Positions 53,867 through 63,609 are shown, numbered from the stretch's first letter. The stretch: DNA of 64,000 bases from Mucilaginibacter gracilis (GCF_003633615.1 NZ_RBKU01000001.1:1612001-1676000); one strand, 5' to 3'. The notes: a model not told the origin generated them from the letters alone. Program-made: numbers and translations.

Positions 53867-55015
53867 ATGAAAAAAGCATTTTTAATTCTATTAGCGGCCA
53901 TGCCCGCACTTTTATTTGCCCAAACGCCCGATGGTTATACCATAAAAGGTAAAGTTGGCACATACAACGCCCCGGCGCGTGCTTATCTTATTTACGAGCT
54001 GGCCGGTAAAAACGTAACCGACTCGACCAATATCGTTAACGGCGAATTTAAATTTTCGGGCACTGTTGCCAGTCCGATATCGGCATTTGTGGTGATGGAC
54101 CCCACGGGTGTAAACCTAAACCAGCTGCGCCAGAGCAAAGATTTTATTGATGCTACTGATATTTATATTGAAAAGGCAAACATTGTACTAACATCTGCCG
54201 ATTCGGTATCAAAGGCGGTGATAACGGGCTCTAAACTTAACGACGATAATAAGAAGTTTAAGCAACTGCTGGCCCCCTTTGTGGCAAGGGCCAAAGTAAT
54301 TGGCGAAGAGTACCGGTCGTTAAGCGATGCGCAGCAAATTAACCCTACCTACCAGGATGCTATAGCTGCCAAGTACCGGGTTTTACAAAACGAAGAAACA
54401 GAGGCCCTGAAGAAGTTTATTTTAGATAACTCGCAAAGCTATATCGCCCTTACTACGATGCAGATGCTGATTAAATCGGGCATGGATATATCATCTATCG
54501 AAACTTATTACAATGCATTGGCCCCGGCTATAAAAAGCACCGAACTTGGTAAAGGCTTTGCCGGCGCTTTTGCCGAACTAAGGGTTACAGCTATAGGCTC
54601 GCCCGCTCCCGATTTTACCCAAAACGATGTTAATGGCGTGCCGGTAAAACTAGCATCATTTAAGGGCAAGTACCTGCTGATAGATTTTTGGGCATCATGG
54701 TGCGGCCCTTGCCGCCAGGAAAACCCTCATATTGCACGCGTTTACGATCATTATAAGGGCCAAAATTTTACCATCTTAGGCGTATCGTTAGATAAGCAGG
54801 AGGAAAAAGACAAGTGGCTTAAAGCAATTAAAGACGATGGCCTGATATGGACGCAAGTTTCGGATTTAAAATACTGGCAAAATGAGGTATCTAACCTGTA
54901 CAAGGTTAGTTTTATACCTCAAAACTACCTCATTGACCCCACCGGAAAAATTATAGCTAAAAACCTTAAAGGCGACGACCTGGATAAAAAACTGGCCGAA
55001 ATATTTAAAATGTAA
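53867..55015 (+). CDS. TlpA-like thiol-disulfide oxidoreductase with DUF4369 N-terminal domain
   Basis: A 382-residue exported protein with signal peptide (MKKAFLILLAAMPALLFAQ). The first domain (TIKGKVGTYNAPARAYLIYE, about 25-130) is the DUF4369-like beta domain frequent in Bacteroidota. A helical linker follows. The thioredoxin fold (about 240-382) has LIDFWASWCGPCRQENPH with the CGPC redox pair and the cis-Pro in VSFIPQNYLI. It probably reduces or oxidises periplasmic thiols. A terminator follows 19 bases after the stop. Confidence 0.92.
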   Translation: MKKAFLILLAAMPALLFAQTPDGYTIKGKVGTYNAPARAYLIYELAGKNVTDSTNIVNGEFKFSGTVASPISAFVVMDPTGVNLNQLRQSKDFIDATDIYIEKANIVLTSADSVSKAVITGSKLNDDNKKFKQLLAPFVARAKVIGEEYRSLSDAQQINPTYQDAIAAKYRVLQNEETEALKKFILDNSQSYIALTTMQMLIKSGMDISSIETYYNALAPAIKSTELGKGFAGAFAELRVTAIGSPAPDFTQNDVNGVPVKLASFKGKYLLIDFWASWCGPCRQENPHIARVYDHYKGQNFTILGVSLDKQEEKDKWLKAIKDDGLIWTQVSDLKYWQNEVSNLYKVSFIPQNYLIDPTGKIIAKNLKGDDLDKKLAEIFKM

Positions 55016-55034
55016 GCATTTACCCAAAAGCTTT

Positions 55035-55071
55035 AAAGGGCGCTGGAATTATACTCCATCGCCCTTTTTTT
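55035..55071 (+). terminator. Terminator after the TlpA gene
   Basis: AAAGGGCG (55035-55042) pairs with CGCCCTTT (55060-55067), followed by a T run. Confidence 0.8.
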
Positions 55072-55135
55072 ATGCGCATTCAATAATAATACAAACCCCA
55101 ATAACTCAAAAATCAATCACTCGATAATTAGAGCC

Positions 55136-55163
55136 GGGGGGGATAAAGTAAGATTTATTTCAA
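55136..55163 (+). repeat. Direct repeat, copy 1
   Basis: GGGGGGATAAAGTAAGATTT and a short T/A tail ending TTTCAA. It differs from copy 2 mainly at one base in the core. Confidence 0.6.
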
Positions 55164-55246
55164 TAACAAAATTCAAAATCTACTAATCGACCCCGCCCGC
55201 CATGTCATCTTATATTTGTGATATGATGATAAAAATGTACGTCCCA

Positions 55247-55274
55247 GGGGGGATATAGTAAGATTTTTTTTCAA
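55247..55274 (+). repeat. Direct repeat, copy 2
   Basis: GGGGGGATATAGTAAGATTT followed by a T run and CAA. Second copy of the element at 55136-55163. Confidence 0.6.
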
Positions 55275-55441
55275 GCTTTTTTGCTAACGCACCTTTTTCT
55301 TGCAGATCATAAAGTAATCACTTGTTCGGCAGAACCACAAAATTGGCCATGTAGTAAAACAGGTGTTTAAATTTAGCAAGCCCGGTATGAGCAGCTATTG
55401 CGTTATGAATGAATTTTCAACTCAATTTTAATATCTTTTCC

Positions 55442-56716
55442 TTACAACAAATCAAACCCAATATCGCGCCTAAAATAAACACCGTCATAATAAATACGCG
55501 CAGCATCGGCGGTGGCGTGTTGCAGGGCTTCAAACAGGTTTTCCTGTAAACTGGTAACTGCAAGTACGCGGCCTCCGGCGGTTTTAATATCGCCATTATC
55601 CAACGCCGTACCGGCCTGAAAAACTATCGAATCGCGAACGTTATCAATGCCGGTTATAACCTTGCCGTTAACATAATCGCCGGGGTAGCCACCCGCAACG
55701 CACATAATAGTGGCAGCCGTTTTTGGTGATATGGTTAAGGTTTTAGTTTGCAGGTTTTCCTCGGCGACACCAAGTAGCAAATCAACAAAGTCGCTTTCAA
55801 TACGCATCATTACGCTTTCGGTTTCCGGGTCGCCCATGCGTGCGTTGTATTCAATGGTGTAGGGTTCGCCATTGCAATTCATCAGGCCAATAAAAATAAA
55901 GCCCTTGTAGGGTATGCCTTCCTTTTTCAAGCCTTCAACGGTAGGTATAACAATACGCTCTTCAACCTTCTTTAAAAAATCTCCGGCAGCAAAATGCACC
56001 GGCGATATAGAACCCATGCCACCCGTATTTAAACCCGTGTCGCCTTCGCCAATGCGCTTATAGTCTTTAGCTTCGGGTAGTATTTTATAGCTGTTACCAT
56101 CCGTTAATACAAAAACCGATAATTCGATGCCTTGCAAAAATTGCTCTATTACTACTTTAGAACTGGCTTCGCCAAATTTGGCGCCCTGTAACATATTAAT
56201 CAGTTCAAGTTCGGCTTCTTCTAAAGTAAGGCAAATTAAAACACCTTTACCTGCTGCCAAACCATCAGCCTTTAGTACAACCGGCAGGCCGGCAGTAGCT
56301 AAATATTTAATACCATCCTGTAAGGTATCATTAGTAAAAGTTTGAGATGCCGCCGTAGGAATGTTATGCCTGAACATAAACTGTTTAGAAAAATCTTTAC
56401 TCCCTTCCAACTGCGCACCCTCGGCCTGCGGACCAATAACGGGTATGCTTTTAAGCTGCTCATCAGCCAAAAAATAATCATGAATGCCTTTAACCAGCGG
56501 TTCTTCGGGGCCAACCAAAACCATGTCTACGGCGTTAGCCAAAGCAAAATTGCCAATACCTTCAAAATCAGTAACCTTTAAGTTTACGTTGGTGCCATAC
56601 TGGCCTGTGCCTGCATTACCGGGTGCAATAAATAAGTTGCTGCATTTAGGGCTTTGCGAAAGTTTCCAGGCAAAGGCGCTTTCCCTGCCTCCCGAACCGA
56701 TGATAAGGATATTCAT
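55442..56716 (-). CDS. purD: Phosphoribosylamine-glycine ligase (GARS)
   Basis: A 424-residue ATP-grasp enzyme for the second step of purine synthesis, joining glycine to phosphoribosylamine. Its start ILIIGSGGRESAFAWKL is the N-terminal signature. The ATP-grasp core follows (PVVLKADGLAAGKGV), and NARMGDPETESVMMRI carries metal- and substrate-binding residues. The C-terminal domain (VAGGYPGDYVNGK, GGRVLAVTSL) is complete. It lies 52 bases downstream of hicA on the same strand, with no terminator seen in between, so hicBA and purD may share a transcript. Confidence 0.97.
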   Translation of the reverse strand: MNILIIGSGGRESAFAWKLSQSPKCSNLFIAPGNAGTGQYGTNVNLKVTDFEGIGNFALANAVDMVLVGPEEPLVKGIHDYFLADEQLKSIPVIGPQAEGAQLEGSKDFSKQFMFRHNIPTAASQTFTNDTLQDGIKYLATAGLPVVLKADGLAAGKGVLICLTLEEAELELINMLQGAKFGEASSKVVIEQFLQGIELSVFVLTDGNSYKILPEAKDYKRIGEGDTGLNTGGMGSISPVHFAAGDFLKKVEERIVIPTVEGLKKEGIPYKGFIFIGLMNCNGEPYTIEYNARMGDPETESVMMRIESDFVDLLLGVAEENLQTKTLTISPKTAATIMCVAGGYPGDYVNGKVITGIDNVRDSIVFQAGTALDNGDIKTAGGRVLAVTSLQENLFEALQHATADAARIYYDGVYFRRDIGFDLL

Positions 56717-56768
56717 ACGGGCAAAGATGTGAATTAATGTGTAGAATTAATGAGAAAAAATTTGATGT

Positions 56769-56972
56769 TTATAATGTATCCGGATCGATATCTGCCTGTT
56801 TTAAAATACTGTGCAAAGTTCCTTTTTTTAAATCCTTATGATGCATAGGTACAACTGTTTTTAACCCTTTTTCGGCATTGGCAAATATTTGATGGCTGCC
56901 TTTCGACCGGGTCAATACAAAGCCATTGGCTAAAAGAACAGCAATAATTTCTTTCGGTGTAAAAGAGCGCAT
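56769..56972 (-). CDS. hicA: HicA-type mRNA interferase toxin
   Basis: A 67-residue dsRBD-like protein with the HicA signature: KEIIAVLLANGFVLTRSKGSHQIF, where the catalytic His follows GS, then VPMHHKDLKKGTLHSILKQADI. HicA cleaves mRNA when free of HicB. The gene follows hicB with a one-base overlap. Toxin second is the reverse of the more common hicA-hicB order. It is intact. Confidence 0.92.
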   Translation of the reverse strand: MRSFTPKEIIAVLLANGFVLTRSKGSHQIFANAEKGLKTVVPMHHKDLKKGTLHSILKQADIDPDTL

Positions 56973-57199
56973 TATGCCACTAAGGTCAACGAATATTCAA
57001 GGCTTTTACTATCATCAGGAATGGTGCTGCCTTCTTCTTCCAATGTTTCTATATAAAGGCTTATTGCCTCCTTTGCCATTTCTATCGCCTCATCAATGGT
57101 ATCACCCTGTGTAAAACATCCGGGTAATGCAGGTACCGATACAGAAAAGCCACCCTCGTCTTCGGGTGTGAGTAAAATGCGGTAAGTGCGTTGTGTCAT
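56972..57199 (-). CDS. hicB: HicB-type antitoxin
   Basis: A 75-residue protein with the HicB partial RNase-H fold: YRILLTPEDEGGFSVSVPAL, then PGCFTQGDTIDEAIEMAKEAI. No C-terminal helix-turn-helix is present, so this is the short form that binds HicA but may not bind DNA. I chose the ATG at 57199 because it begins the conserved strand. Upstream reading continues open but without family sense. A TAAATTTG promoter box lies 26 bases upstream. Confidence 0.9.
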   Translation of the reverse strand: MTQRTYRILLTPEDEGGFSVSVPALPGCFTQGDTIDEAIEMAKEAISLYIETLEEEGSTIPDDSKSLEYSLTLVA

Positions 57200-57225
57200 T
57201 ATTATTGCTAAATAAACGGTACTTA

Positions 57226-57233
57226 CAAATTTA
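57226..57233 (-). promoter_or_regulatory. Candidate -7 box of hicBA
   Basis: TAAATTTG on the minus strand lies 26 bases before the hicB start. No clear -33 match. Confidence 0.4.
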
Positions 57234-57265
57234 ACTATTTTATTTTTCTTTGTAATAAAAAATTC

Positions 57266-57784
57266 ATGCGCCTGGATAAATACCAAAAACTGCCTGTCTT
57301 TCTCAAATCTCAGGAAATATTTGACCTTGCCGAAGTTATTGCCGATGCTCTTAAGGAATCTGAAATGAGGGAACACCTAAAGAGCGAGATATTTTTACAC
57401 TCTGCCTTGATTCAGGTTAAAATAGCCGGAGCCGAGGGTGGCGGTTTATATACCATCCGTATGCAGAATGCAGTACTCATCAAGTTGGCGGTAATGGATT
57501 TGATGAATGCGGTATCCTTTGCCGGAATGGTAAAGATTAACGAGAAAGATTATGTGCAACTAATGCGCGAAAAAACTGAAGAATTTCGCATCGTATTTGT
57601 TGACTGGATACGTGGATTTGATAAAAGCTATGATATCCCCGATAATTGGGCCATTCGTTTTGATACCAGCACACCAGAGCAGGAAAAACTTGAAGAACTG
57701 ATGTTTGACGATGATAAGTTTATGGATGATTTTGACGAACATCTTGGAGGTGATGAAGACGAAGCGGAAAGTGAAGATGATTAA
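57266..57784 (+). CDS. Conserved protein of unknown function with acidic tail
   Basis: A 172-residue soluble protein. The first 130 residues are helical (MRLDKYQKLPVFLKSQEIFD, then a region with KIAGAEGGGLYTIRMQNA). It is resembles four-helix, ferritin-like or histone-chaperone-like proteins in composition but I do not assign a family. The last 25 residues are almost all Asp and Glu. It is divergent from hicB and begins 66 bases away. Confidence 0.6.
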   Translation: MRLDKYQKLPVFLKSQEIFDLAEVIADALKESEMREHLKSEIFLHSALIQVKIAGAEGGGLYTIRMQNAVLIKLAVMDLMNAVSFAGMVKINEKDYVQLMREKTEEFRIVFVDWIRGFDKSYDIPDNWAIRFDTSTPEQEKLEELMFDDDKFMDDFDEHLGGDEDEAESEDD

Positions 57785-57812
57785 ATTGCCAGCCAGCCAT
57801 TTAACGGTATGG

Positions 57813-58031
57813 CTATTTTAAATGCTTTTTAACCTCTTCAATTGTGTTTAACTTCATCTTGCCATACTTATATTTCTTTTCGCGCCTTAATATTTCTTGC
57901 TTCTGCTCATCATTAAGCACATTGTCTTCTTCTATCTTATAGTCCAAATCAAAAGCTTCAATTACTGCTACCAAAGCTTTAAGCACTTTTGGATTATGTT
58001 TTTCATCCAAATAAATTTTCAATTCAGCCAT
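57813..58031 (-). CDS. Small antitoxin-like protein, no toxin partner seen
   Basis: A 72-residue protein (MAELKIYLDEKHNPKVLKAL, then EAFDLDYKIEEDNVLNDEQKQEILRREKKYKYG). It begins with a beta strand and continues with helices, a style common to Bacteroidota antitoxins and DUF2683-like orphans. There is no toxin next to it. The ATG at 58031 is supported by a TAAATTTG box ending three bases upstream. Family assignment is uncertain. Confidence 0.55.
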   Translation of the reverse strand: MAELKIYLDEKHNPKVLKALVAVIEAFDLDYKIEEDNVLNDEQKQEILRREKKYKYGKMKLNTIEEVKKHLK

Positions 58032-58034
58032 ATT

Positions 58035-58042
58035 CAAATTTA
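58035..58042 (-). promoter_or_regulatory. Candidate leaderless promoter of the antitoxin-like gene
   Basis: TAAATTTG on the minus strand ends three bases before the ATG at 58031, as at vapB. Confidence 0.45.
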
Positions 58043-58250
58043 ATGATTTACAAATCAAATTGCCACTTGTTATATAAACCCATTCAAAAAAATCAAACAT
58101 CAACCACATAATTAACACCTGTTAATATACTAATAATCTTCCCCGCTTAACTTTTCGGCAAATAAACCGTAATTTCGCCTGTCATTATGGCCTTTAAATT
58201 GCTATGGCGCAATTGTTGAATAAGTCATAATTTATTATAAAATATAAACC

Positions 58251-61200
58251 ATGTTGGGATTTATCAGTAAGCTTTTTGGTAACAAGAGTGACAGAGATGT
58301 CAAAGCAATACAACCTATAGTTGAAAAAATTAAAGCTGAGTTTGCCAAATTAGGCTCACTAAGCAACGACGAATTGAGGGCCAAAACGCTCGATTTTAAA
58401 GAAAGGATAGCCGCCGGGCTGGCCGATATTAATGCCGAACTGCAATCGATAAAAGAGCAGGCCGAAGACCCGGAAATGGATGTTGCCCAAAAGGTTGATT
58501 TGTACAGTGCCATTGATAAAATGGAAAAAGACCGCAACAAGGCACTGGAAGTTATTTTATTGGAGATATTGCCCGAAGCTTTTGCCGTGGTTAAAGAAAC
58601 CGCCAAACGCTTTACCGAAAATAAAACCATTGAAGTTACCGCCACCGAGTTTGACCGTAACCTGGCCGCCCGTAAAAAAAATGTGCTTATTAATGGCAGC
58701 AAGGCCATTCACCACAATACATGGTTAGCCGCCGGTAACGAGGTTACCTGGAACATGGTACATTACGATGTACAATTATTGGGCGGTGTAGTACTGCACC
58801 AGGGTAAAATATCCGAAATGGCTACAGGCGAGGGTAAAACGCTGGTAGCTACCCTGCCGGCCTATTTAAATGCCATTGCGGGCCAGGGCGTACATATTGT
58901 AACTGTGAACGATTACCTGGCCAAGCGCGATAGCGAATGGATGGGCCCTTTATACGAGTTTCACGGTTTATCGGTTGATTGTATTGACAGGCACGAGCCA
59001 AACAGCGAAGAACGCCGCAGTGCATACCTGGCCGATATAACTTTTGGTACCAACAACGAATTTGGTTTTGACTACCTGCGTGACAATATGACACGCACAC
59101 CCGAAGAATTGGTGCAGCGTAAATTACATTATGCAATGGTTGATGAGGTGGATTCGGTATTAATTGATGATGCCCGTACACCGCTCATCATATCGGGCCC
59201 TATTCCGCGCGGAGACGAGCATGAGTTTTACGAATTAAAACCGCGTATTGAGCGTTTGGTAAATACCCAGAAAAACTATGTACAAGGCGTACTAAACGAA
59301 GCCAAAAAATTAATAGCCGAAGGCAAAACAGATGTAGATACAGGTGGGTTGGCATTATTGCGCGCACACCGCGGCTTACCTAAAAACAAAGCACTCATTA
59401 AATTTTTGAGTGAGGGTAACCACAAAACCATTCTGCAAAAAACAGAGAACTATTACATGCAGGATTCGGCAAAAGAAATGCCGAAAGCTGATGCCGAACT
59501 GTTTTTCATCATCGACGAAAAAAACAATCAGGTTGAGTTGAGCGAAAAAGGTATCGAGTTAATCACAACTTCGGGCGAAGACCCGCACTTTTTTGTGATG
59601 CCCGATGTTGGTACCGAAATTGCCGAAATTGAAAAATCAACCCTGAGCATTGAAGAAAAGGTAGCTAAGAAAGACGCCTTGATGCGCGATTTCTCTATCA
59701 AGTCCGAGCGTATCCATTCTATCAATCAATTGTTAAAGGCTTATACCCTGTTTGAAAAAGATGTTGAATACATTTTAGACGAAGGCAAAGTAAAAATTGT
59801 TGACGAGCAAACGGGCCGTATTATGGATGGCCGCCGTTATTCCGACGGTTTGCACCAGGCTATCGAGGCTAAAGAAAACGTAAAGGTTGAAGATGCATCT
59901 CAAACCTTTGCAACCATCACCTTGCAAAACTACTTCCGTATGTACCACAAACTTTGCGGTATGACGGGTACTGCCGTTACCGAAGCAGGTGAGTTTTGGG
60001 AAATATACAAACTGGATGTGGTTGAAATACCAACCAACACGCCAACCAGCCGCAGCGATTACCAGGATTTGGTTTACCGTACCGTTCGCGAAAAGTACAA
60101 TGCCGTAGCTGCCGAAATACAAACCTTAGTGTTCCCGTATTCGCACTACGAGCCGCAATACGAAAAAGATAAAGAAGGCAATTTAAAAATGAAGGATGGT
60201 AAGCCCATCCCTAAATTTGATAGTGCAGGTAAAGTTGTTCCGCAGTTGGATGGTAAGGGCAGCCTTATCCCGGCACCAAACCCTTTAACAGGCGAGTTGG
60301 AGCCGCGCGTAGGCAGGCCGGTACTGGTGGGTACAACTTCGGTAGAAATATCCGAATTGTTGAGCCGCATGTTAAAACTGCGTGGCATTAAGCACAACGT
60401 TTTGAATGCCAAAATGCACCAAAAAGAAGCCGACATTGTTGCCGAAGCAGGTAAAAACGGTACTGTAACCATAGCAACCAACATGGCTGGCCGTGGTACC
60501 GATATTAAACTTGGTGCAGGCGTTAAAGAAGTTGGCGGTTTGGCCATTGTGGGCACCGAGCGCCATGAGTCGCGCCGGGTAGACAGGCAGTTGCGTGGTC
60601 GTGCCGGTAGGCAGGGCGATCCGGGTTCGTCGCAATTTTTCGTTTCGCTTGAGGATAACCTGATGCGTTTATTCGGTTCAGAGCGTATATCTGGCCTCAT
60701 GGTAAAAATGGGTATCGAAGAGGGCGAAGTGATACAGCACTCCATGATAACCAACTCTATTGAGCGCGCGCAAAAAAAGGTGGAAGAAAATAACTTCGGC
60801 ATCCGTAAACGCTTGTTAGAGTATGATGATGTGATGAATTCGCAGCGTACAGTTATTTATACCAAACGTAAAAATGCCCTTTTTGGCGAACGTTTGGATG
60901 TGGATTTGAGCAACACCATTTTTGATGTTACTGACGATGTGGTTGGCGAATACAAAGCCGAAAATAATTACGAAGGCTTTAAGCTGGAAGTGATACGCCT
61001 GTTCTCGGTTGATATTGACGTTACCGAAGACGAGTTTGCATCGCTATCTGCCATAAAATTAACCGATAAGGTTTTTGGGCAGGTGACTGATTTTTACAAA
61101 CGCAAAGCCGAAGCCATAGCTGCACAGGCGTACCCGGTACTAAAAGATGTTTACGATAACCGCCAGGAAATTGAAAACATCATAGTTCCGTTTACCGATG

Positions 61201-61730
61201 GCATACATGGTTTGCAGGTTGCCGTGCCGCTTAAAAAAGCGATTGAGAACCACGGGCTTGAAGTATTTAAGTCGTTTGAAAAGATAGTTACACTTACCTA
61301 TATCGATGATGCCTGGAAAGAGCATCTGCGCGAAATGGACGAGTTAAAGCAATCGGTACAAAATGCCGTTTACGAACAAAAGGACCCTTTATTGGTTTAC
61401 AAGTTTGAGGCTTTTGAATTGTTCCGCGCTATGCTGGCCAATGTGAATAAAGAGATTGTGAGTTTCTTATTCAGAGGCGGCATCCCGATGCAACAGGAAG
61501 AGGATGTGCGCGAAGCTAAACCACAGCCAAAAACAGATATGCGTAACATGCGTACATCAAAACCAGAGCTTGCCCAGGAAACCAACGGTGTGCCCGATAT
61601 GTTTGATGATACCCGCGAACCGCAAAAACAAATGCCGGTACGAGCCGAGCAAAAAATTGGCCGTAACGACCCATGCCCTTGCGGAAGTGGTAAAAAGTTT
61701 AAAAACTGCCATGGTGTAGGTGTGGCGTAA
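58251..61730 (+). CDS. secA: Preprotein translocase ATPase SecA
   Basis: A 1159-residue motor protein that drives preproteins through SecYEG. The first nucleotide-binding domain has [19 protein letters not shown] (Walker A, about residues 190-198) and [17 protein letters not shown] (Walker B). The second follows with [16 protein letters not shown] and [20 protein letters not shown]. The C-terminal zinc motif [21 protein letters not shown] (last 20 residues) binds SecB. It is longer than the E. coli protein because of inserts near residues 340-420 and 640-690, typical for Bacteroidota. The gene is preceded by an AT-rich gap of 219 bases. Confidence 0.97.
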   Translation: MLGFISKLFGNKSDRDVKAIQPIVEKIKAEFAKLGSLSNDELRAKTLDFKERIAAGLADINAELQSIKEQAEDPEMDVAQKVDLYSAIDKMEKDRNKALEVILLEILPEAFAVVKETAKRFTENKTIEVTATEFDRNLAARKKNVLINGSKAIHHNTWLAAGNEVTWNMVHYDVQLLGGVVLHQGKISEMATGEGKTLVATLPAYLNAIAGQGVHIVTVNDYLAKRDSEWMGPLYEFHGLSVDCIDRHEPNSEERRSAYLADITFGTNNEFGFDYLRDNMTRTPEELVQRKLHYAMVDEVDSVLIDDARTPLIISGPIPRGDEHEFYELKPRIERLVNTQKNYVQGVLNEAKKLIAEGKTDVDTGGLALLRAHRGLPKNKALIKFLSEGNHKTILQKTENYYMQDSAKEMPKADAELFFIIDEKNNQVELSEKGIELITTSGEDPHFFVMPDVGTEIAEIEKSTLSIEEKVAKKDALMRDFSIKSERIHSINQLLKAYTLFEKDVEYILDEGKVKIVDEQTGRIMDGRRYSDGLHQAIEAKENVKVEDASQTFATITLQNYFRMYHKLCGMTGTAVTEAGEFWEIYKLDVVEIPTNTPTSRSDYQDLVYRTVREKYNAVAAEIQTLVFPYSHYEPQYEKDKEGNLKMKDGKPIPKFDSAGKVVPQLDGKGSLIPAPNPLTGELEPRVGRPVLVGTTSVEISELLSRMLKLRGIKHNVLNAKMHQKEADIVAEAGKNGTVTIATNMAGRGTDIKLGAGVKEVGGLAIVGTERHESRRVDRQLRGRAGRQGDPGSSQFFVSLEDNLMRLFGSERISGLMVKMGIEEGEVIQHSMITNSIERAQKKVEENNFGIRKRLLEYDDVMNSQRTVIYTKRKNALFGERLDVDLSNTIFDVTDDVVGEYKAENNYEGFKLEVIRLFSVDIDVTEDEFASLSAIKLTDKVFGQVTDFYKRKAEAIAAQAYPVLKDVYDNRQEIENIIVPFTDGIHGLQVAVPLKKAIENHGLEVFKSFEKIVTLTYIDDAWKEHLREMDELKQSVQNAVYEQKDPLLVYKFEAFELFRAMLANVNKEIVSFLFRGGIPMQQEEDVREAKPQPKTDMRNMRTSKPELAQETNGVPDMFDDTREPQKQMPVRAEQKIGRNDPCPCGSGKKFKNCHGVGVA

Positions 61731-61732
61731 TA

Positions 61733-61838
61733 AGCCCCACCCAACCCTCCTCGGTAGGGAGGGCTTTTAGAAACAAAAATTTGTAAAAACGCGCAATTCA
61801 AAAGTCTCCCCTACCGGGGGAGATTTAGAGGGGGCTTT
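61733..61838. repeat. Pair of CCCTCCC-type palindromic repeats (BIME-like)
   Basis: The first unit, 61733-61775 (AGCCCCACCCAACCCTCC, hairpin with GGAGGG), is nearly identical to 12238-12276. The second, 61804-61838, contains TCTCCCCTACCGGGGGAGA and ends GGGGGCTTT, roughly an inverted counterpart. They frame the secA stop and the start of the SPOR gene. Confidence 0.75.
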
Positions 61839-61844
61839 CATATC

Positions 61845-62312
61845 ATGAAAACGAGCAATACCACATCCTCATTAAGCCGCAAAGCTATTGGGTGTGGTAT
61901 TGCTTTTTTTATGCTCTTTTCGGTAACTTCTTTAGCCCAAACCAGGGGCAAGCTAACCGTAGTTAAAGATCCGCGTATCGATTCGCTTATTGCTTTGCGC
62001 CTGGCACTTAGTAAAATGCCCAATTCAAATGTGGGTGTATATGCGCCAACATCGGGCAGGGGCTTTAGGGTGCAAATATTTTCGGGCTCCAACCGTACCG
62101 ATGCTTATAACGCCCAATCAAAGTTTAACAATCTTTATCCCGAGCTTAAAACCTATATTATTTACAGCGAACCCAATTTTAAGGTGCGCGCCGGCGATTT
62201 TAGAACACGCTTAGAGGCCTCAAAATTACTGGAGCAGGTGCGCCCGCAATTCACCAGTGTGTTCATCATTACCGAAAAGATCAATCTGCCTAAAATTGGA
62301 AACAATGATTAA
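61845..62312 (+). CDS. SPOR-domain protein, exported
   Basis: A 155-residue protein with a basic N-terminus and hydrophobic signal (AIGCGIAFFMLFSVTSLAQ). The SPOR domain lies at about 75-150 (FRVQIFSGSNRTDAYNAQSK, KVRAGDFRTRLEASKLLEQV). SPOR domains bind denuded septal peptidoglycan, often on division proteins. The gene starts after the repeat pair and overlaps the M20 gene by eight bases. Confidence 0.85.
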   Translation: MKTSNTTSSLSRKAIGCGIAFFMLFSVTSLAQTRGKLTVVKDPRIDSLIALRLALSKMPNSNVGVYAPTSGRGFRVQIFSGSNRTDAYNAQSKFNNLYPELKTYIIYSEPNFKVRAGDFRTRLEASKLLEQVRPQFTSVFIITEKINLPKIGNND

Positions 62313-63489
62313 AGAAAAGATACAGCAATTATCCAAAACGATTTTTAACGATGTTGTGGGTAACCGCAGGCACATACACGCCAACCCGGAGTTATCATTC
62401 AATGAGCATCAAACACAGGCTTTTGTAGCCAAACAATTAGATGCTTTGGGCATACCTTACCAGCATATGGCCAACACGGGCCTGGTGGCTTTAATTAAAG
62501 GCGGAAAACCGTCCGACAAGGTAATTGCCCTGCGTGCAGATATGGACGCCCTGCCCATAACCGAGGCTAATGATGTGCCTTATAAATCAACCAATGTAGG
62601 TGTGATGCACGCTTGTGGGCACGATGTGCATACCTCATCGTTATTAGGCACCGCCAAAATATTAACCGAATTGAAAAGCGAATTTGCCGGCACGGTAAAG
62701 TTTATTTTTCAGCCTGCCGAAGAAAAGCTCCCTGGCGGCGCAAGCCTCATGATTAAAGAAGGCGTGTTAGAAAACCCTAAGCCACAGGCAGTATTTGGCC
62801 AGCATGTAATGCCTTTAATTGATGTGGGCAAGGTTGGTTTCCGCGCAGGCAAATACATGGCCTCTACCGACGAAATATACGTTACCGTTAAAGGCAAAGG
62901 CGGCCACGGCGCGCAGCCCCAGCAAAATATAGATCCGGTAATTATAACCGCCCATATTTTAGTGGCCCTGCAAACCATCGTAAGCCGCAGTGCCGATCCT
63001 AAACTGCCCTCGGTATTATCATTTGGCAAAGTAATAGCCAACGGTGCAACCAATGTTATACCCAATGAGGTTTACCTTGAAGGTACCTTCCGCACAATGG
63101 ACGAGGTTTGGCGCAAAGAGGCCCATATAAAAATGAAAAAACTGGCCGAAGGCATTGCCGAAAGCATGGGCGGCAGTTGCGATTTTAATATTATGCATGG
63201 TTACCCATTCCTCATCAACGAAGAGAAATTGACTGCCTCAACCCGCAGCCACGCCGAAGATTATTTAGGTAAGGAGAATGTGCTTGATTTAGATATATGG
63301 ATGGCCGCCGAAGACTTTGCCTATTATACCCAGGTTGCCGATGCTTGTTTTTATCGTTTGGGCACCCGTAACGAGGCACGGGGCATCACTTCATCGGTAC
63401 ATACCCCAACCTTTGATGTTGACGAAAAGGCGTTGGAATTAAGCACAGGCTTAATGGCCTACTTAGCCTTGAAAGAGTTGGGTAATTAA
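62305..63489 (+). CDS. M20-family amidohydrolase/peptidase
   Basis: A 394-residue metal-dependent amidohydrolase of the M20D (IAA-amino acid hydrolase/aminoacylase-like) group. It shows RADMDALPITE with metal-binding Asp, HACGHDVHTSSLLG (His and Asp ligands), PAEEKLPGGA (catalytic Glu) and the dimerisation-domain KGKGGHGAQPQQNIDP. The ATG at 62305 is the conserved start, eight bases inside the SPOR gene. Substrate unknown; N-acyl amino acids are typical. Confidence 0.92.
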   Translation: MIKEKIQQLSKTIFNDVVGNRRHIHANPELSFNEHQTQAFVAKQLDALGIPYQHMANTGLVALIKGGKPSDKVIALRADMDALPITEANDVPYKSTNVGVMHACGHDVHTSSLLGTAKILTELKSEFAGTVKFIFQPAEEKLPGGASLMIKEGVLENPKPQAVFGQHVMPLIDVGKVGFRAGKYMASTDEIYVTVKGKGGHGAQPQQNIDPVIITAHILVALQTIVSRSADPKLPSVLSFGKVIANGATNVIPNEVYLEGTFRTMDEVWRKEAHIKMKKLAEGIAESMGGSCDFNIMHGYPFLINEEKLTASTRSHAEDYLGKENVLDLDIWMAAEDFAYYTQVADACFYRLGTRNEARGITSSVHTPTFDVDEKALELSTGLMAYLALKELGN

Positions 63490-63493
63490 TAAA

Positions 63494-63596
63494 CTGTGTC
63501 TTTGCGAGGAACGAAGCAATCGCACGGAGGCATATTTGTTTTGCAAGCGGCCCGGCCTATGTGCGGTTGCCGCGCTATCGCTCGCAATGACACATT
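63494..63596. repeat. GCGAGGAACGAAGCAATC-type inverted repeat
   Basis: The left arm TGTGTCTTTGCGAGGAACGA (starting near 63495) and the right arm GCGCTATCGCTCGCAATGAC (ending at about 63593) are imperfect inverted copies. It is the widespread Bacteroidota TGCGAGGAACGAAGCAATC element. It fills the gap between the M20 gene and the next gene. Confidence 0.75.
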
Positions 63597-63609
63597 GAAA
63601 AGCATACAC

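Larger units (their letters stand above)
55072..55441. other. 370-base gene-free gap with a direct repeat
   Basis: No credible gene. It holds two 28-base copies of a GGGGGGATA(A/T)AGTAAGATTT repeat (55136-55163 and 55247-55274) about 110 bases apart, and a TATATTTG box at 55211-55218 that is followed by an 11-codon frame (55223-55258). Its role is unknown. Confidence 0.6.
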
